DNA from: Paenibacillus sp. USDA918EY
GTDB lineage: Bacteria; Bacillota; Bacilli; Paenibacillales; Paenibacillaceae
DNA length: 64,000 nt
Direction: 5' to 3'
Assembly (NCBI RefSeq): GCF_009870825.1
Contig: NZ_WTWY01000007.1
Coordinates: 1 to 64,000 of the forward strand
Shown here: in pieces, positions 54,727 through 64,000 of the stretch
How the letters are laid out: each line of letters starts with the position of its first letter
How positions within the stretch are numbered: the first letter of the stretch is position 1
Made by a program: the position numbers and the translations under genes
The notes under the pieces: generated by a model
Told to the model about the DNA's origin: nothing
Seen by the model: only the letters and a program-made list of their open reading frames with translations
Databases searched by the model: none

Positions 54727-55656
54727 ATGAGTCATACATGGACCACGGGGCAAGTGGCCGCGAAGCTTGGGGTGTCCATCCGCACCATTCGCTATTACGA
54801 CCAAATCGGGCTGGTCATCCCCGGCAAAAAAGAAGCGGGCGGCAGGCGGCTTTACACCGAAGAGGATTTATTGCGGCTTGAAAAAATATCGCTGCTGAAG
54901 TCCTTGTCGCTTCCGCTCGATGAAATCCGGCATCTGCTTGATGAACTATCCATCGGACAGATTTTGGAGGCGCACCGGAAGCATTTGAAAAAAAAGCTGG
55001 AGAATCTGCAGGAAAGCTTGAACAATACGAACGCCTTGCTGAATCTGCTCGAAGCGGAGGGTAAAATCCGGTGGGAGACGCTGCTGCCGCTGGTAAAAGG
55101 ATCAAAAGAACGTACGGTCAGCTGGGAAAGTTATTTTGAAGAAGAAGAACTGCTTGTATTGAAGGCGAAACTGCCCCGCCTCGAGGGCAGCGATGAACTG
55201 ACGCGCGGCTGGGTGCAGGTGATTGCCCGGGTCGAGCGGTGTTTGCGGGAGGGTCTGGAACCGGAATCCGGTGAGGGAAAAGCGATTGCCGAAGAAATGG
55301 AGCGGCTGTCCGAGCTTACCTTCGGCGGCGACCGGGAACTGATGAACAAGTTCTGGGAGCTGCGCAGGGACCCGGCCTCGGCGAAGCACGGGCTCGCCCC
55401 GATCCGGGAAGAAGTGCTTGCCTTCGTGGAGGCATGCTTCGCATCCCATGAATTCCATTTGCCCTCTTCGGAAATCGTAACAGGGAACCCCATTTCCGAA
55501 GCAGAAGGGAGCGTGAATGAGAACATGACGGACAGCACGCGCGATTTCGTAAACAAGGTGCACGAGCAGCAGGAAAACCAGCGCAAAAACAAGCAGCGCG
55601 CCGCAGGCCAGCCTCAAGCTCAGCTGCAGAACAAACAGCACAGCACGAATAAGTAA
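54727..55656 (+). CDS. MerR-family regulator
   Basis: 309 residues. The N-terminal winged helix is TTGQVAAKLGVSIRTIRYYDQIGL (6-29), followed by the RRLYTEEDLLRL wing and a dimerisation coiled coil to about 115. An effector-binding domain of the TipAS/YfmP-like type comes next. The last 60 residues are Gln/Asn/Lys-rich and probably disordered. GGGGG lies about 9 bases upstream of the ATG at 54727. It should activate the divergent CPBP protease gene and perhaps itself. Confidence 0.87.
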   Translation: MSHTWTTGQVAAKLGVSIRTIRYYDQIGLVIPGKKEAGGRRLYTEEDLLRLEKISLLKSLSLPLDEIRHLLDELSIGQILEAHRKHLKKKLENLQESLNNTNALLNLLEAEGKIRWETLLPLVKGSKERTVSWESYFEEEELLVLKAKLPRLEGSDELTRGWVQVIARVERCLREGLEPESGEGKAIAEEMERLSELTFGGDRELMNKFWELRRDPASAKHGLAPIREEVLAFVEACFASHEFHLPSSEIVTGNPISEAEGSVNENMTDSTRDFVNKVHEQQENQRKNKQRAAGQPQAQLQNKQHSTNK

Positions 55657-55665
55657 GGCGCGATG

Positions 55666-55706
55666 AAAGAGCACCTGGCTCCCCGATTGGGGGGCGGGTG
55701 CTTTTT
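55666..55706 (+). terminator. Terminator of the merR gene
   Basis: AAAGAGCACC...GGGTGCTTTTT with inner CCCC/GGGG pairing. Confidence 0.85.
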
Positions 55707-56024
55707 CATGCTCTCGTGTCGGCAGGGTGTGTCGTCTCAAGCGGCGTTGCGCCGTTCCCGCTGCATCTCCTATTCCGGGGCATTTTCATGAAACTTGCAG
55801 GGAACGACCGGTTTCCTCCGTCTAATTGAATATCGGGCACATGCAGGCACGGCCAGACCAAGGTCTAGTGCTTTAACTGGACCGCAGCCAGTTCCGAATG
55901 CTCTTCCGTTTCTTATAGAATGAACAATAGACGGAAACTCATTCCTGAAGATGCGAATGTTGTACTGCCCTTTGAATGAAACAACCGGACAATCCGGCCA
56001 TTAGAGATAAAAGGAGATTGAATA
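55707..56024. other. Intergenic region upstream of dedA
   Basis: About 320 bp with no supported open frame. It contains a loose TTCCGT/ACGGAA inverted pair near 55900-55940 but no clear promoter or riboswitch. Probably the leader and control region of dedA. Confidence 0.4.
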
Positions 56025-56627
56025 ATGGAGTGGATGAACCAACTGTTTGAACAATACGGCTACCTTGTGTTATTTTTCGGATTATTTTCGGAATCGCTGG
56101 CGCTTCCCTTCCCGGGCGAATTGGCGATGGCCATATCGGGCCATATGTCCTCATTCGGGGACTTCCATATACCCTTCATCATTTTTTATTCTTACGTGGG
56201 CGCGATCATCGGGACGACGGTGACCTTTTTTGTCGGCTACAGACTGGGGACGCCTTTTCTGGAACAGTACGGGAAATATGTGTTTCTCAATCAGGCCCGG
56301 CTTGCAAAGGTGACGGATTGGTTCGGGAAATACGGCAACAAGCTCATTCTGATCAGCTATTTCGTGCCGGGACTTCGCCATTTTACCGGTTATGTGTCCG
56401 GGGTGCTGAAAATCCGGCCCCGCACCTTTTTCATTTTGAACTACATCGGCGGATTGGTATGGGTGCTGGTCTACGTCATGATCGGCAAAACGTTCGGCCC
56501 GAACATCGAGCAGCTGCTTCACGTCGCCTCCCGCTATTTTGCACTGTCCATGGTCATTTTGGCGGTCGTCGTGGCCGCGGTATTTTGGTTCAAAAAAAGA
56601 AAAAGCAAAACAAAAGGACGCCTGTGA
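56025..56627 (+). CDS. DedA family membrane protein
   Basis: 200 residues with four to five membrane helices. Family landmarks are ESLALPFPGE, a GTPFLEQYGKYVFL stretch and FVPGLRHFTGYVSG. DedA proteins help scramble or translocate phospholipids and support membrane potential and drug tolerance. AAAGGAGA lies upstream of the ATG. The end of the gene forms part of its terminator. Confidence 0.92.
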   Translation: MEWMNQLFEQYGYLVLFFGLFSESLALPFPGELAMAISGHMSSFGDFHIPFIIFYSYVGAIIGTTVTFFVGYRLGTPFLEQYGKYVFLNQARLAKVTDWFGKYGNKLILISYFVPGLRHFTGYVSGVLKIRPRTFFILNYIGGLVWVLVYVMIGKTFGPNIEQLLHVASRYFALSMVILAVVVAAVFWFKKRKSKTKGRL

Positions 56628-56645
56628 TTTCAGGCGCCTTTTTGA
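56616..56645. terminator. Bidirectional terminator between dedA and the second ABC exporter
   Basis: GGACGCCTG and CAGGCGCC form the stem; U tracts lie on both strands. The stem includes the last codons and stop of dedA. Confidence 0.85.
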
Positions 56646-56690
56646 TGAAGCCGCACGATCCATTTTTTCAGGCAATACATCGGCGTTTGA

Positions 56691-58595
56691 TTACGATCCT
56701 TCAGCAGCTTCGACCGAATCCGCCGCGTGTTCGAGATTTTTGAACTGGCTTTCGAACATGCGGGCGTAAAAGCCCTGCCGCTTCATCAGCTGCTCATGAT
56801 TGCCCTGCTCGACGATTTCACCATGGTCGATGACCATAATCGTATCGGCATCGCGGATCGTGTTCAGCCGGTGCGCGATAATGAAGGTCGTCCGGCCCTG
56901 CATCATCTGCAGGAGCGCGTCCTGGATATGCAGCTCCGTCCGGGTGTCGATGCTGCTTGTCGCCTCATCAAGAATGAGAATGGCCGGCCTCGCAAGCAGC
57001 ACGCGCGCGATCGCCAGCAGCTGGCGCTGCCCTTGGCTCAAATTGCCGCCGTTCTCCGACAGCAGCGTGTCGTATCCATCCGGCAGACGCCGGATAAAGA
57101 CGTCGGCATTGGCCATGGCCGCAGCCTCCCTGACCTCCTCGTCGGTCGCGTCCGGTTTGCCGTATTTGATGTTTTCCTTGATCGTCCCCGAAAACAAATA
57201 CGTGTCCTGCAGCACGAATCCGAAGCTGCGCCGGAGGCTGTCCCGGGTATAGTCCCGGATGTCCGTTCCGTCGATGCGGACCGAGCCTCCGGTCACGTCG
57301 TAGAACCTCGTCAGCAGGTTTACGATCGTCGTTTTGCCGGCCCCCGTCGGCCCCACGAGCGCTGTGCTGCTGCCGGGTTTGGCGGCGAAGCTGATATTTT
57401 TCAGGATCGGAACGTCCGGCCGGTACCCGAAGCTGACCTGGTCGAACACGACCTCGCCCCGAATCCCGCTCAGCACTTTGGCGTCTTCGGCATCAAGCGG
57501 CTCTTCCCGTTCATCCAGCACTTCGAAGACGCGCTCCGCCCCCGCAATCCCGGATTGCAGCAGGTTATAAATATTGGCGAGATCGTTCAAAGGACGGACG
57601 AATTGGCGGGAATAACTGATAAAGCTGGCAATGACGCCGACGGTGATCACGCTTTTGACGGCAAGCACCCCGCCGACCAGCGCCACGGCGGCAAATCCGA
57701 TGTTGTTGATCACGTTCATCATCGGCATCATAAAGCCGGAACGGATTTGCGCTTTCAATCCCACCTCGAACAGCTTCCGGTTCACCTTCTCGAATTCATC
57801 GATCGCTTTATCTTCGTGGTTGAAGGCTTTGACCACTTCCATGCCCGAAATGCTTTCCTCGATATGCCCGTTCAGCATGCCCAGCTGCACCTGCTGTTCC
57901 TTGAACAGCACCTTGGTCTTTCGGGTGACCGTCCGCGTCAGCAGAAACAGGATCGGCACGGTGATCAGGCTCGCCAGGGTCAGGATCGGGCTTAATACGA
58001 TCATCATCACAAGCGAGCCGATGATCGTGATCGCGCCGGACATCAGCTGAACGGTCGACTGGGAGATGGTCGAGCTTACGTTGTCGATGTCATTCGTCAA
58101 GCGGCTCATGACTTCGCCGTGCGACCGCGCGTCAAAATACGATACCGGCAGCTTCTGCAGCTTTCCGAACAGCGCCCGGCGCAGCGAAGCGACGATCCGC
58201 TGGGAGATGCCGGCCATGAGCCAGCCCTGCACGAAGTTGAGTACCGCGTCGGTCACGTAGGCCGCCGCCAGCACGGCGATCAGCACGAACAGCAGGTGAA
58301 AATCGACGCCGCCGATGCCGGGCGACATGGCGTCGATCGAGCGGCCGATCAAATACGGCCCGACCAGCGTTACGCCGGCATCGACAATGATGAACAGCAT
58401 AATCAAGGACAGCAGCTTCCGCTCCCTGCCGATATATCCCCACAATCGCCGGAGCGTTCCCGCAAAGTTTTTCGGTTTGCCGCCGGGGCCTCTGCCCATC
58501 ATTCCCCGCATGGGACCCGGTCTTCCCCCGGGAACGCCCGGACCCTGGGGCGCAGGAGCCTGCGGCTGCTCGCGCGAAGCATCATGGTTCGGCAT
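56691..58595 (-). CDS. Second heterodimeric ABC exporter, catalytic half
   Basis: 634 residues. A Pro/Gly/Met-rich N-terminus (first 45 residues) like that of the protein at 2720-4600 precedes six helices and an ATPase. Walker A GPTGAGKTT, signature LSQGQRQ (non-canonical), Walker B LILDEATSS, switch His IAHRLNT. It overlaps the partner stop by 14 bp and has AAAGGAG ten bases upstream of its ATG. Confidence 0.93.
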   Translation of the reverse strand: MPNHDASREQPQAPAPQGPGVPGGRPGPMRGMMGRGPGGKPKNFAGTLRRLWGYIGRERKLLSLIMLFIIVDAGVTLVGPYLIGRSIDAMSPGIGGVDFHLLFVLIAVLAAAYVTDAVLNFVQGWLMAGISQRIVASLRRALFGKLQKLPVSYFDARSHGEVMSRLTNDIDNVSSTISQSTVQLMSGAITIIGSLVMMIVLSPILTLASLITVPILFLLTRTVTRKTKVLFKEQQVQLGMLNGHIEESISGMEVVKAFNHEDKAIDEFEKVNRKLFEVGLKAQIRSGFMMPMMNVINNIGFAAVALVGGVLAVKSVITVGVIASFISYSRQFVRPLNDLANIYNLLQSGIAGAERVFEVLDEREEPLDAEDAKVLSGIRGEVVFDQVSFGYRPDVPILKNISFAAKPGSSTALVGPTGAGKTTIVNLLTRFYDVTGGSVRIDGTDIRDYTRDSLRRSFGFVLQDTYLFSGTIKENIKYGKPDATDEEVREAAAMANADVFIRRLPDGYDTLLSENGGNLSQGQRQLLAIARVLLARPAILILDEATSSIDTRTELHIQDALLQMMQGRTTFIIAHRLNTIRDADTIMVIDHGEIVEQGNHEQLMKRQGFYARMFESQFKNLEHAADSVEAAEGS

Positions 58596-60327
58596 TCGGC
58601 TGCATCTCCTTTCCCATTTGGGACTTGTAAATCTCCTGGTACACGCGGCAAGTTTGCATCAATTCTTCATGCGTGCCGGTCCCGGCGATTTCGCCGCGGT
58701 CCATGACGACGATCCGGTCGGCGTCCATCACCGACGTGATCCGCTGCGCGATCAATATGCAGGTCAGTCCCTGCGCGTAGGTCCGCAAAGCCTGCTTGAT
58801 CCGCCCTTCGGTCGCGACGTCCACCGCGCTGGTGCAGTCGTCCAGAATCAAAATTTCCGGTTGGCGGACAAGCGCCCTCGCAATAGAGAGCCGCTGCTTC
58901 TGCCCGCCGGAAAAATTGACGCCGCCCTGGCCGATCCGGCTCCGGTAACCTTCGGGCGAAGCCATGATAAAATCGTGCGCTTCCGCCATCCGGGCGGCCT
59001 GCTCCAGCTCCTCGTCCGTCGCGTCCTCTTTGCCCCAGCGCAAATTGTCCTCGACGGTGCCGGTAAACAGCATGATTTTCTGCGGCACGATCGCGATCGT
59101 CCCGCGAAGCTTGGCCGGATCCATATCCCGTACGTCCATGCCGTTCACTTTGACGGCGCCCGACGTCACGTCGTAAAACCGCGGAATAAGGTGAACCAGC
59201 GACGTTTTGCCGGCGCCGGTCGAGCCGATGATGCCGACGGTTTGTCCCGGCAGGCAGGTCAGCGTAAAGTCCCGGATGACCGGATCGCCCGCCGAACCCG
59301 CATACGCGAAGCTGACGTGCTCGAAGTCGATTCTTCCCCGCTCCCCGCGAGAGGGCTCCGTCCCGGCCGCGCCGACCGGCATCCCGCTCTCTTCGGCCAT
59401 CACTTCGCCGATCCGGCCCGTCGAGGCTTTGGCGCGCACGAACATGTTGAACACGTTCGAAATCATCATGAGCGAAAACAAAATTTGCGTCATGTAATTA
59501 ATAAAGGCGATGATGCTGCCGACCTGCATCTGCCCGTTGTCGACGCACAGGCCGCCAAGCCATAACACCGCGATGATGCCGAAGTTGACCACCAGGGAAA
59601 TGCCCGGGCCGAACACCGACATGACGCGCATCGAGGTCATGGACCGGGCCGTGAGCTCGTCGTTGGCCGCATTGAACTTATCCACTTCGTATTCGAACCG
59701 GTTAAACGCCTTGACGACGCGAACGCCGGACAAATATTCCCTCATCACGCCGTTTACCCCGTCCAGCGCGCGCTGAACCCGGATAAAAAACGGAAAACCG
59801 ATCTTCATATTCAGCAAGATGAGAACCGCTACCACAGGCACGACCACCGCGAGCACGACGGATAAATGAACATCGAGACGCACGGCCATGATCAAACTGC
59901 CGAGCCCCAGCAAGGGAGCTTTGACGAAAAAGCGCATCAGGCCGTTCACGAAATTTTGCACCTGCGTCACGTCGTTCGTCAGGCGCGTCACCAACGACGC
60001 CCGGTCGAACCGGTCCATGCGCTCAAACGAAAGCGACTGGATTTTGCGGAACAGATCCGATCGGACTTCCGCCCCGAAGCGCTGCGACACATGGCTTGAA
60101 ATCACGTTGCGAATGGACGCGGACACGGCGCCGATTCCCGTCACCAGCAGCATCAGCCCGCCCAGCTCGAATACCTTGTTCATGCTCCCTTTCGCCACGC
60201 CGTCATCGATGACCTTGGACATGATGGTCGGCTGCAGCAGATCGCAGAAAGCCTCCAGCGTCAAAAAAAGCACCGCCACGCAAAACAGCTTCCCGTATTT
60301 CCGGACATACTTCCGCAAGAAAGACAA
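58582..60327 (-). CDS. Second heterodimeric ABC exporter, degenerate half
   Basis: About 581 residues with six helices and an ATPase: Walker A GSTGAGKTS, signature FSGGQKQR. The catalytic Glu is replaced (LILDDCTSAVD) and the switch His is Gln (IAQRITS), matching the asymmetry of the first pair. A TTG at 60327 has GGAGG about ten bases upstream and matches the usual family start; the GTG at 60339 lies inside that site. It has no adjacent MarR gene, unlike the first pair. Confidence 0.92.
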   Translation of the reverse strand: MSFLRKYVRKYGKLFCVAVLFLTLEAFCDLLQPTIMSKVIDDGVAKGSMNKVFELGGLMLLVTGIGAVSASIRNVISSHVSQRFGAEVRSDLFRKIQSLSFERMDRFDRASLVTRLTNDVTQVQNFVNGLMRFFVKAPLLGLGSLIMAVRLDVHLSVVLAVVVPVVAVLILLNMKIGFPFFIRVQRALDGVNGVMREYLSGVRVVKAFNRFEYEVDKFNAANDELTARSMTSMRVMSVFGPGISLVVNFGIIAVLWLGGLCVDNGQMQVGSIIAFINYMTQILFSLMMISNVFNMFVRAKASTGRIGEVMAEESGMPVGAAGTEPSRGERGRIDFEHVSFAYAGSAGDPVIRDFTLTCLPGQTVGIIGSTGAGKTSLVHLIPRFYDVTSGAVKVNGMDVRDMDPAKLRGTIAIVPQKIMLFTGTVEDNLRWGKEDATDEELEQAARMAEAHDFIMASPEGYRSRIGQGGVNFSGGQKQRLSIARALVRQPEILILDDCTSAVDVATEGRIKQALRTYAQGLTCILIAQRITSVMDADRIVVMDRGEIAGTGTHEELMQTCRVYQEIYKSQMGKEMQPNAEP

Positions 60328-60428
60328 AGCAACACCCACCTCCCGCTCGTCAGACCTCAGTCCTTCTTTTCCGAACCCGAAACGGGTTTATGTACATATA
60401 TACATACTCGCCGATCGGAGCGCTTCCG

Positions 60429-61430
60429 TCAATCTCTGAGCCAAACATCGAAAAAGTTTTTGTATCCTTCCTTCATCACCCGGCTCGAAAACTGGTCGAA
60501 CGCATAATAACGGTTGTCCATCGAATGGGACTGCGGCAGCGCGGCCGCCATGTTCACAAGCTCGAACCAGTTCTCCTCATGCCCCGAAAACGAATGGCGG
60601 GCGTTAATATGGCGATAGCAAGGATGCTCCGGCTTCACGACGATTTTGCCCATCGCAAGCGCCTCCGTAAGCGGCATGGCGAACGTATCGAAACGGGAGC
60701 AGTTCCAATACACCTTCGCGGTGTTCATCAACGCAAACACCTCGTCCTGGCTCAGCGCGAATTGCAGGCGCACGTTATCCGGGATATCGTATTTTTTCAT
60801 GCTTTCCCGGTAGCGCTCGCCGCCGAATACCATAAACACTTCCTTGTCCGGATTCCGCCTGGCGTAGTCTAGCACCAGGTCCGGCCGCCGGTTCTCCTCG
60901 TCCCTGCCGATCCATAAAATCCGGTTATGCACGACCTGCGAAGGATCAAAATGCTTTTGCGCCAAGCTTTCGCTGAATCCGATAGGGATGACGTCGACGT
61001 CGGTAATCCCGAAGTTTCTGGCAAATTCCTCTTTCAAAAATTCCGTCTGCACGATCGCCTTGTCCACGATTTGGTAAAAAGGCTTCATCATTTCGTATCC
61101 CGTCAAAGCCGGATCCGGGAAGCTGTGCGGAAAAAGGACGCTTTTTTCGATGAACATTTTCAGGTACGTAAAACCGGACACCGTGTAAATGACATGCTCG
61201 ATGCCTTGTTCGTGGATCTGGTCCAGCACGATGTCGTAATTGACCAGATCCCCTTTTTCATGCTCGTATCCCGGCAGCCAATCATACCCGCTGACATGGC
61301 GCTCCGGGGAAATGAACACGATGTCCACGCCCAGCTCCTGCCCGATCGCATTCAGGCGGTCCGCAAACACGCGCGGCCCCTGGTTTTCGCGAAACTGAAT
61401 TTTTCTCATGACCAGTCCGACTTTTTTCAT
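60429..61430 (-). CDS. Glycosyltransferase, GT-B fold, family 4-like
   Basis: 333 residues. The C-terminal half has a donor-binding region: ILWIGRDEENRRPDLV, then FALSQDEVFALMNTAKVYWNCSRFDTFAMPLTEALAMGK, the FD/E-x7-E pattern of GT4 enzymes. The N-terminal half is less conserved. No membrane helix. It lies 33 bp after the PucR-type gene and 100 bp before the ABC pair on the same strand, so co-transcription is possible. Acceptor unknown. Confidence 0.82.
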   Translation of the reverse strand: MKKVGLVMRKIQFRENQGPRVFADRLNAIGQELGVDIVFISPERHVSGYDWLPGYEHEKGDLVNYDIVLDQIHEQGIEHVIYTVSGFTYLKMFIEKSVLFPHSFPDPALTGYEMMKPFYQIVDKAIVQTEFLKEEFARNFGITDVDVIPIGFSESLAQKHFDPSQVVHNRILWIGRDEENRRPDLVLDYARRNPDKEVFMVFGGERYRESMKKYDIPDNVRLQFALSQDEVFALMNTAKVYWNCSRFDTFAMPLTEALAMGKIVVKPEHPCYRHINARHSFSGHEENWFELVNMAAALPQSHSMDNRYYAFDQFSSRVMKEGYKNFFDVWLRD

Positions 61431-61463
61431 TGTTCAATCATTCCTTTATGTCTGTATGTTTAT

Positions 61464-63152
61464 TCAAGCCAAAAGAGGCAGGGCGAGCAGCGCCATTTCC
61501 AGGCAGACGCGCCGCTCGGGCTCCAAATAATCTTCGCCCAAAATCTCCATCAGTTTATCCAGCCGGTTGTACAGCGTCTGCCTGTGGATATACAGCGCTT
61601 TGGCGGTATCGTTTTTGGAGCCCATGCATTTCAAATACATGTCGAGCGTCTGCAGCAGATGCAGATGATGCTCCTGATCATAGGCGATCAAGGCGCCCAG
61701 CTGGTCCTGAACGAACGATTCAAGCGATTCCGCCGGGATCGCCTTCAGGAGGCGGTACACCCCGATCCGGTCATAAAAAAGGCCGTCCTGCACGGCCACC
61801 CTTGATCGCGCCACTTCGAGCACCTGCTCGGCTTCCTTGAAGCTGCGGTGCATATCCGTCATTCGGTTGCGTACGAGGCCAAAACCGGCATGCAGCCGGA
61901 ACAAGGGAACTCCGGAAGCCGGATGCTGCAGCCGTTCCACGATTTTGCGAATCGTCTGCTGCAATAAAACCGGCGTATCCTCCTTGGCGGATTTATCCCG
62001 CGCGCACAGCACGTAGATCCTTCGGCCTTTTTGCATCAGCAGATTTTGAAGGGCGTATTTTTTCAAAAGCGCGCGCAACCGGACCAGCAAATCCTGCTGA
62101 CCGGATTCGATCCTGTCCCGGTCCGCCTCTTCTTCTCCCTCGCCGTATTCGGTTTCGATCATCCCGCCCGCGAACCACATCTCGCTTTGCTTCGGCGGCC
62201 GCAGACCCATGCGCATCCGCGCCTCCTCTTCGTCTTTAATCTGGTGATTCAAAATGTCCTGGATGAGCTGGTTTTGATCGCGGAGCATTTTTTCCTCCAG
62301 AAAAAGCATCCTAAGGAGAAGCGAGGCAAGCGATTTGGCGGTGGAATCCAGCAGCAGCGTCAGCCGCTCCTGCACGTGCCGGTTCGTCAGCACCAGCCCG
62401 ACATGCGCCAGCGTCTGCCCGAGGCAGATGACAGGCTGCGTCAGCAGCAGCCTTTCCTGCGGCAGCGCAAACATGCCGGCCTCCTGGTGGGCCGATTCGT
62501 TTCCTTCTACCCGACCTCTGTACAAGGCCGTAATTTCTTCCGCTGCGGATGCGGAGATGCCGCGGGGCATAAATTTGTTCGTATCCACGGTGGAATAGTA
62601 CACAACCTGCATTCCGGTGTATTCATATAATACATGGAGGATGGCGTTTACGTCGGTGCTCTGAAGCGTAATTTGCTGAAGCCTGCGGGAGAAAGCCTCC
62701 AAATCCTTCAGCATCTGGTGCTGCTGGTTGATCAGCAGCCCGTGAATATCCTGGGTGATTTCCACGAAGCGGACAGGCTGCTCGAACACGATCAGGGGAA
62801 AATCGGATGCGTCTGCAAGCTCGATGATTTCTTGGGGAATGTTTTCAATGCTCGTTCCGAGCTCCACGCACAGCCCCGCCGCTTCCTGCCGTATGAGCTG
62901 CTGCATGTAGGACAGGCGCTCCTGCTCATAATGCCGAAGCCAAAGCCCGGTCGTCATGATCAGATCGTTTTTCGTTACGTAAGGGGCCACGTTTGCGATT
63001 TCCAAGATGTGAACCCATCCGACCTTGCGGCCGGTTCCGCCCGCGCCTGCGATCAGCCGGGCTCTTTGAAACACGGGGCGCTCAAGCACGTCTCTGATAT
63101 TTAGCGTAAATCCGCCCAAAGCCGTCACATCCCCTCTCTTTAATGGAGTCAT
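61464..63152 (-). CDS. adeR: PucR-family regulator, probable activator of alanine dehydrogenase (AdeR-like)
   Basis: About 562 residues. An N-terminal PucR domain (RDVLERPVFQRARLIAG to about 140), a middle GGDEF-like region and a C-terminal helix-turn-helix of the PucR type (GSKNDTAKALYIHRQTLYNRLDKLMEILG) are visible. It is divergent from ald, as adeR is in B. subtilis, where it activates ald. The start is uncertain: ATG 63152 has no good site, TTG 63119 has GAGGGG about 12 bases upstream, and the frame is open to 63209. Confidence 0.83.
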   Translation of the reverse strand: MTPLKRGDVTALGGFTLNIRDVLERPVFQRARLIAGAGGTGRKVGWVHILEIANVAPYVTKNDLIMTTGLWLRHYEQERLSYMQQLIRQEAAGLCVELGTSIENIPQEIIELADASDFPLIVFEQPVRFVEITQDIHGLLINQQHQMLKDLEAFSRRLQQITLQSTDVNAILHVLYEYTGMQVVYYSTVDTNKFMPRGISASAAEEITALYRGRVEGNESAHQEAGMFALPQERLLLTQPVICLGQTLAHVGLVLTNRHVQERLTLLLDSTAKSLASLLLRMLFLEEKMLRDQNQLIQDILNHQIKDEEEARMRMGLRPPKQSEMWFAGGMIETEYGEGEEEADRDRIESGQQDLLVRLRALLKKYALQNLLMQKGRRIYVLCARDKSAKEDTPVLLQQTIRKIVERLQHPASGVPLFRLHAGFGLVRNRMTDMHRSFKEAEQVLEVARSRVAVQDGLFYDRIGVYRLLKAIPAESLESFVQDQLGALIAYDQEHHLHLLQTLDMYLKCMGSKNDTAKALYIHRQTLYNRLDKLMEILGEDYLEPERRVCLEMALLALPLLA

Positions 63153-63344
63153 TATAGAAGTTTGGCGTCCCATTTTCAATACGGCCGAAAAGCTCGTTCC
63201 GCTGAACATAATGTCCTGTCATGTGATCTATTCCATTGACAAGACGTATGATGCTTCACCCTAAAATCGATTGTAAACTTTTACTGTCAAGGTTTTGCGC
63301 GATCCGAGAACACATGAATCTTAGGTTTGGAGAGGTGATCTGTC

Positions 63345-64000
63345 ATGAACATCGGAATACCGAAAGAGATCAAAAACAACGAAAACCGCGTCGCCGTCAC
63401 CCCGGCAGGCGCCCTGGAGTTCGTCCAGCACGGCCACAACGTCCTCGTCGAGCGCGGCGCCGGACTTGGAAGCGGATTCACGGACGAGGAATACCATGAA
63501 GCCGGCGCGGTGCTGTTGGCGGAAGCCAAGGATGTATGGGGGCAGGCCGACATGATCATGAAGGTCAAGGAGCCGCTGTTAAGCGAATACGGATATTTCC
63601 GCAAAGGGCTGATCCTGTTCACCTACCTGCATCTGGCCGCCGAGCCGGAGCTCGCCAAGGCGCTCGTCGCATCGGGCGTACATGCCATTGCCTATGAAAC
63701 GGTCAACGTCAACGGCACGCTGCCGCTCCTCATGCCGATGAGCGAAGTAGCGGGGCGGATGGCCGCGCAAATCGGCGCGCAGCTGCTCGAGCGTCCGCAT
63801 GGCGGCAAAGGGATTTTGCTTTCCGGCGTTCCCGGCGTCGCCCGGGGCAAAGTAACGATCATCGGCGGGGGCATCGTCGGCATGAACGCCGCCAAAATCG
63901 CCGTCGGATTGGGGGCGGACGTGACGCTGCTGGATTTGAGCATTCCGCGTCTCCGCCAGCTGGACGACATTTTCGGAAACCAGATCAGCACGCTTGCGTC
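63345..64000 (+). CDS. ald: Alanine dehydrogenase (5' part, runs off the window)
   Basis: The first 218 residues of alanine dehydrogenase, which deaminates L-alanine to pyruvate with NAD. The N-terminal [20 protein letters not shown] is the family signature, followed by the KVKEP region and the start of the Rossmann fold ([20 protein letters not shown]). GGAGAGGTGA lies upstream of the ATG. Divergent from the AdeR-like gene across about 190 bp that should hold the AdeR sites. Confidence 0.95.
   Translation, partial: MNIGIPKEIKNNENRVAVTPAGALEFVQHGHNVLVERGAGLGSGFTDEEYHEAGAVLLAEAKDVWGQADMIMKVKEPLLSEYGYFRKGLILFTYLHLAAEPELAKALVASGVHAIAYETVNVNGTLPLLMPMSEVAGRMAAQIGAQLLERPHGGKGILLSGVPGVARGKVTIIGGGIVGMNAAKIAVGLGADVTLLDLSIPRLRQLDDIFGNQISTLA

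Noticed and set aside
60360..60420. TA-rich near-palindrome around TGTACATATATACA as an operator of the second ABC pair
   Set aside because: Symmetry is imperfect and depends on alternating TA; no adjacent regulator to bind it.

Overview
The window looks like chromosomal DNA from a Gram-positive, spore-former-type Bacillota, most likely Paenibacillus or a close relative. The pointers are strong AGGAGG-type ribosome binding sites, frequent TTG/GTG starts, intrinsic terminators with U tracts, moderate-to-high GC with AT-rich promoters, and gene sets resembling B. subtilis yclNOPQ, cidR-cidAB (ywbI-ywbHG), cydABCD, adeR-ald and yfiBC-type exporters together with PurR, Fur, PhoP and Fnr type sites. 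No tRNA, rRNA or CRISPR array was seen. Layout: (1) 0-10.7 kb: a secreted 5'-nucleotidase, a MarR-controlled heterodimeric ABC exporter with a clear operator, an IS1182-like element (7082-8614) inserted into the terminator hairpin of a LysR gene, and the divergent cidAB holin-like pair. (2) 10.7-18 kb: a Gfo/Idh/MocA oxidoreductase, a Cas4-like nuclease/DinG helicase fusion, glutamate dehydrogenase and a lipoteichoic acid synthase-type sulfatase. (3) 18-22.7 kb: purine salvage and catabolism (M20 amidohydrolase, purine permease under a paired PurBox, adenine deaminase). (4) 22.7-30.3 kb: a membrane-anchored hydrolase, a flavodoxin with a small membrane protein, an EmrAB-like pump, alkaline phosphatase with a Pho box, and fumarase. 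(5) 30.3-33.4 kb: an AT-rich gap, then an ECF sigma factor, its probable anti-sigma factor and a secreted paralogue of the anti-sigma extracellular domain. The sigma operon and the secreted-protein gene carry the same promoter, TGTCCCTTTT-N14-GTTATA. (6) 33.4-36 kb: a TetR/MFS pair with three operator copies, a 116-bp nested palindrome and a 51-codon gene. (7) 36-42.4 kb: cydABCD (cytochrome bd and its assembly exporter) under two perfect Fnr/CRP-type boxes. (8) 42.4-49.6 kb: a zinc-ribbon protein, an ABC-2 transporter, an S66 peptidase and a regulator/MFS pair. (9) 49.8-53.7 kb: a yclNOPQ-like siderophore importer with a Fur box inside its promoter. (10) 53.9-64 kb: a CPBP protease divergent from a MerR gene with a classic 19-bp-spacer MerR promoter, DedA, a second heterodimeric ABC exporter, a glycosyltransferase, AdeR and the start of alanine dehydrogenase. 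Many genes sit next to a regulator whose likely operator can be read directly. Operator assignments are inferences from motif and position. The strongest candidates for something new are the ECF sigma module and the IS-in-terminator event with its -1 frameshift signal.
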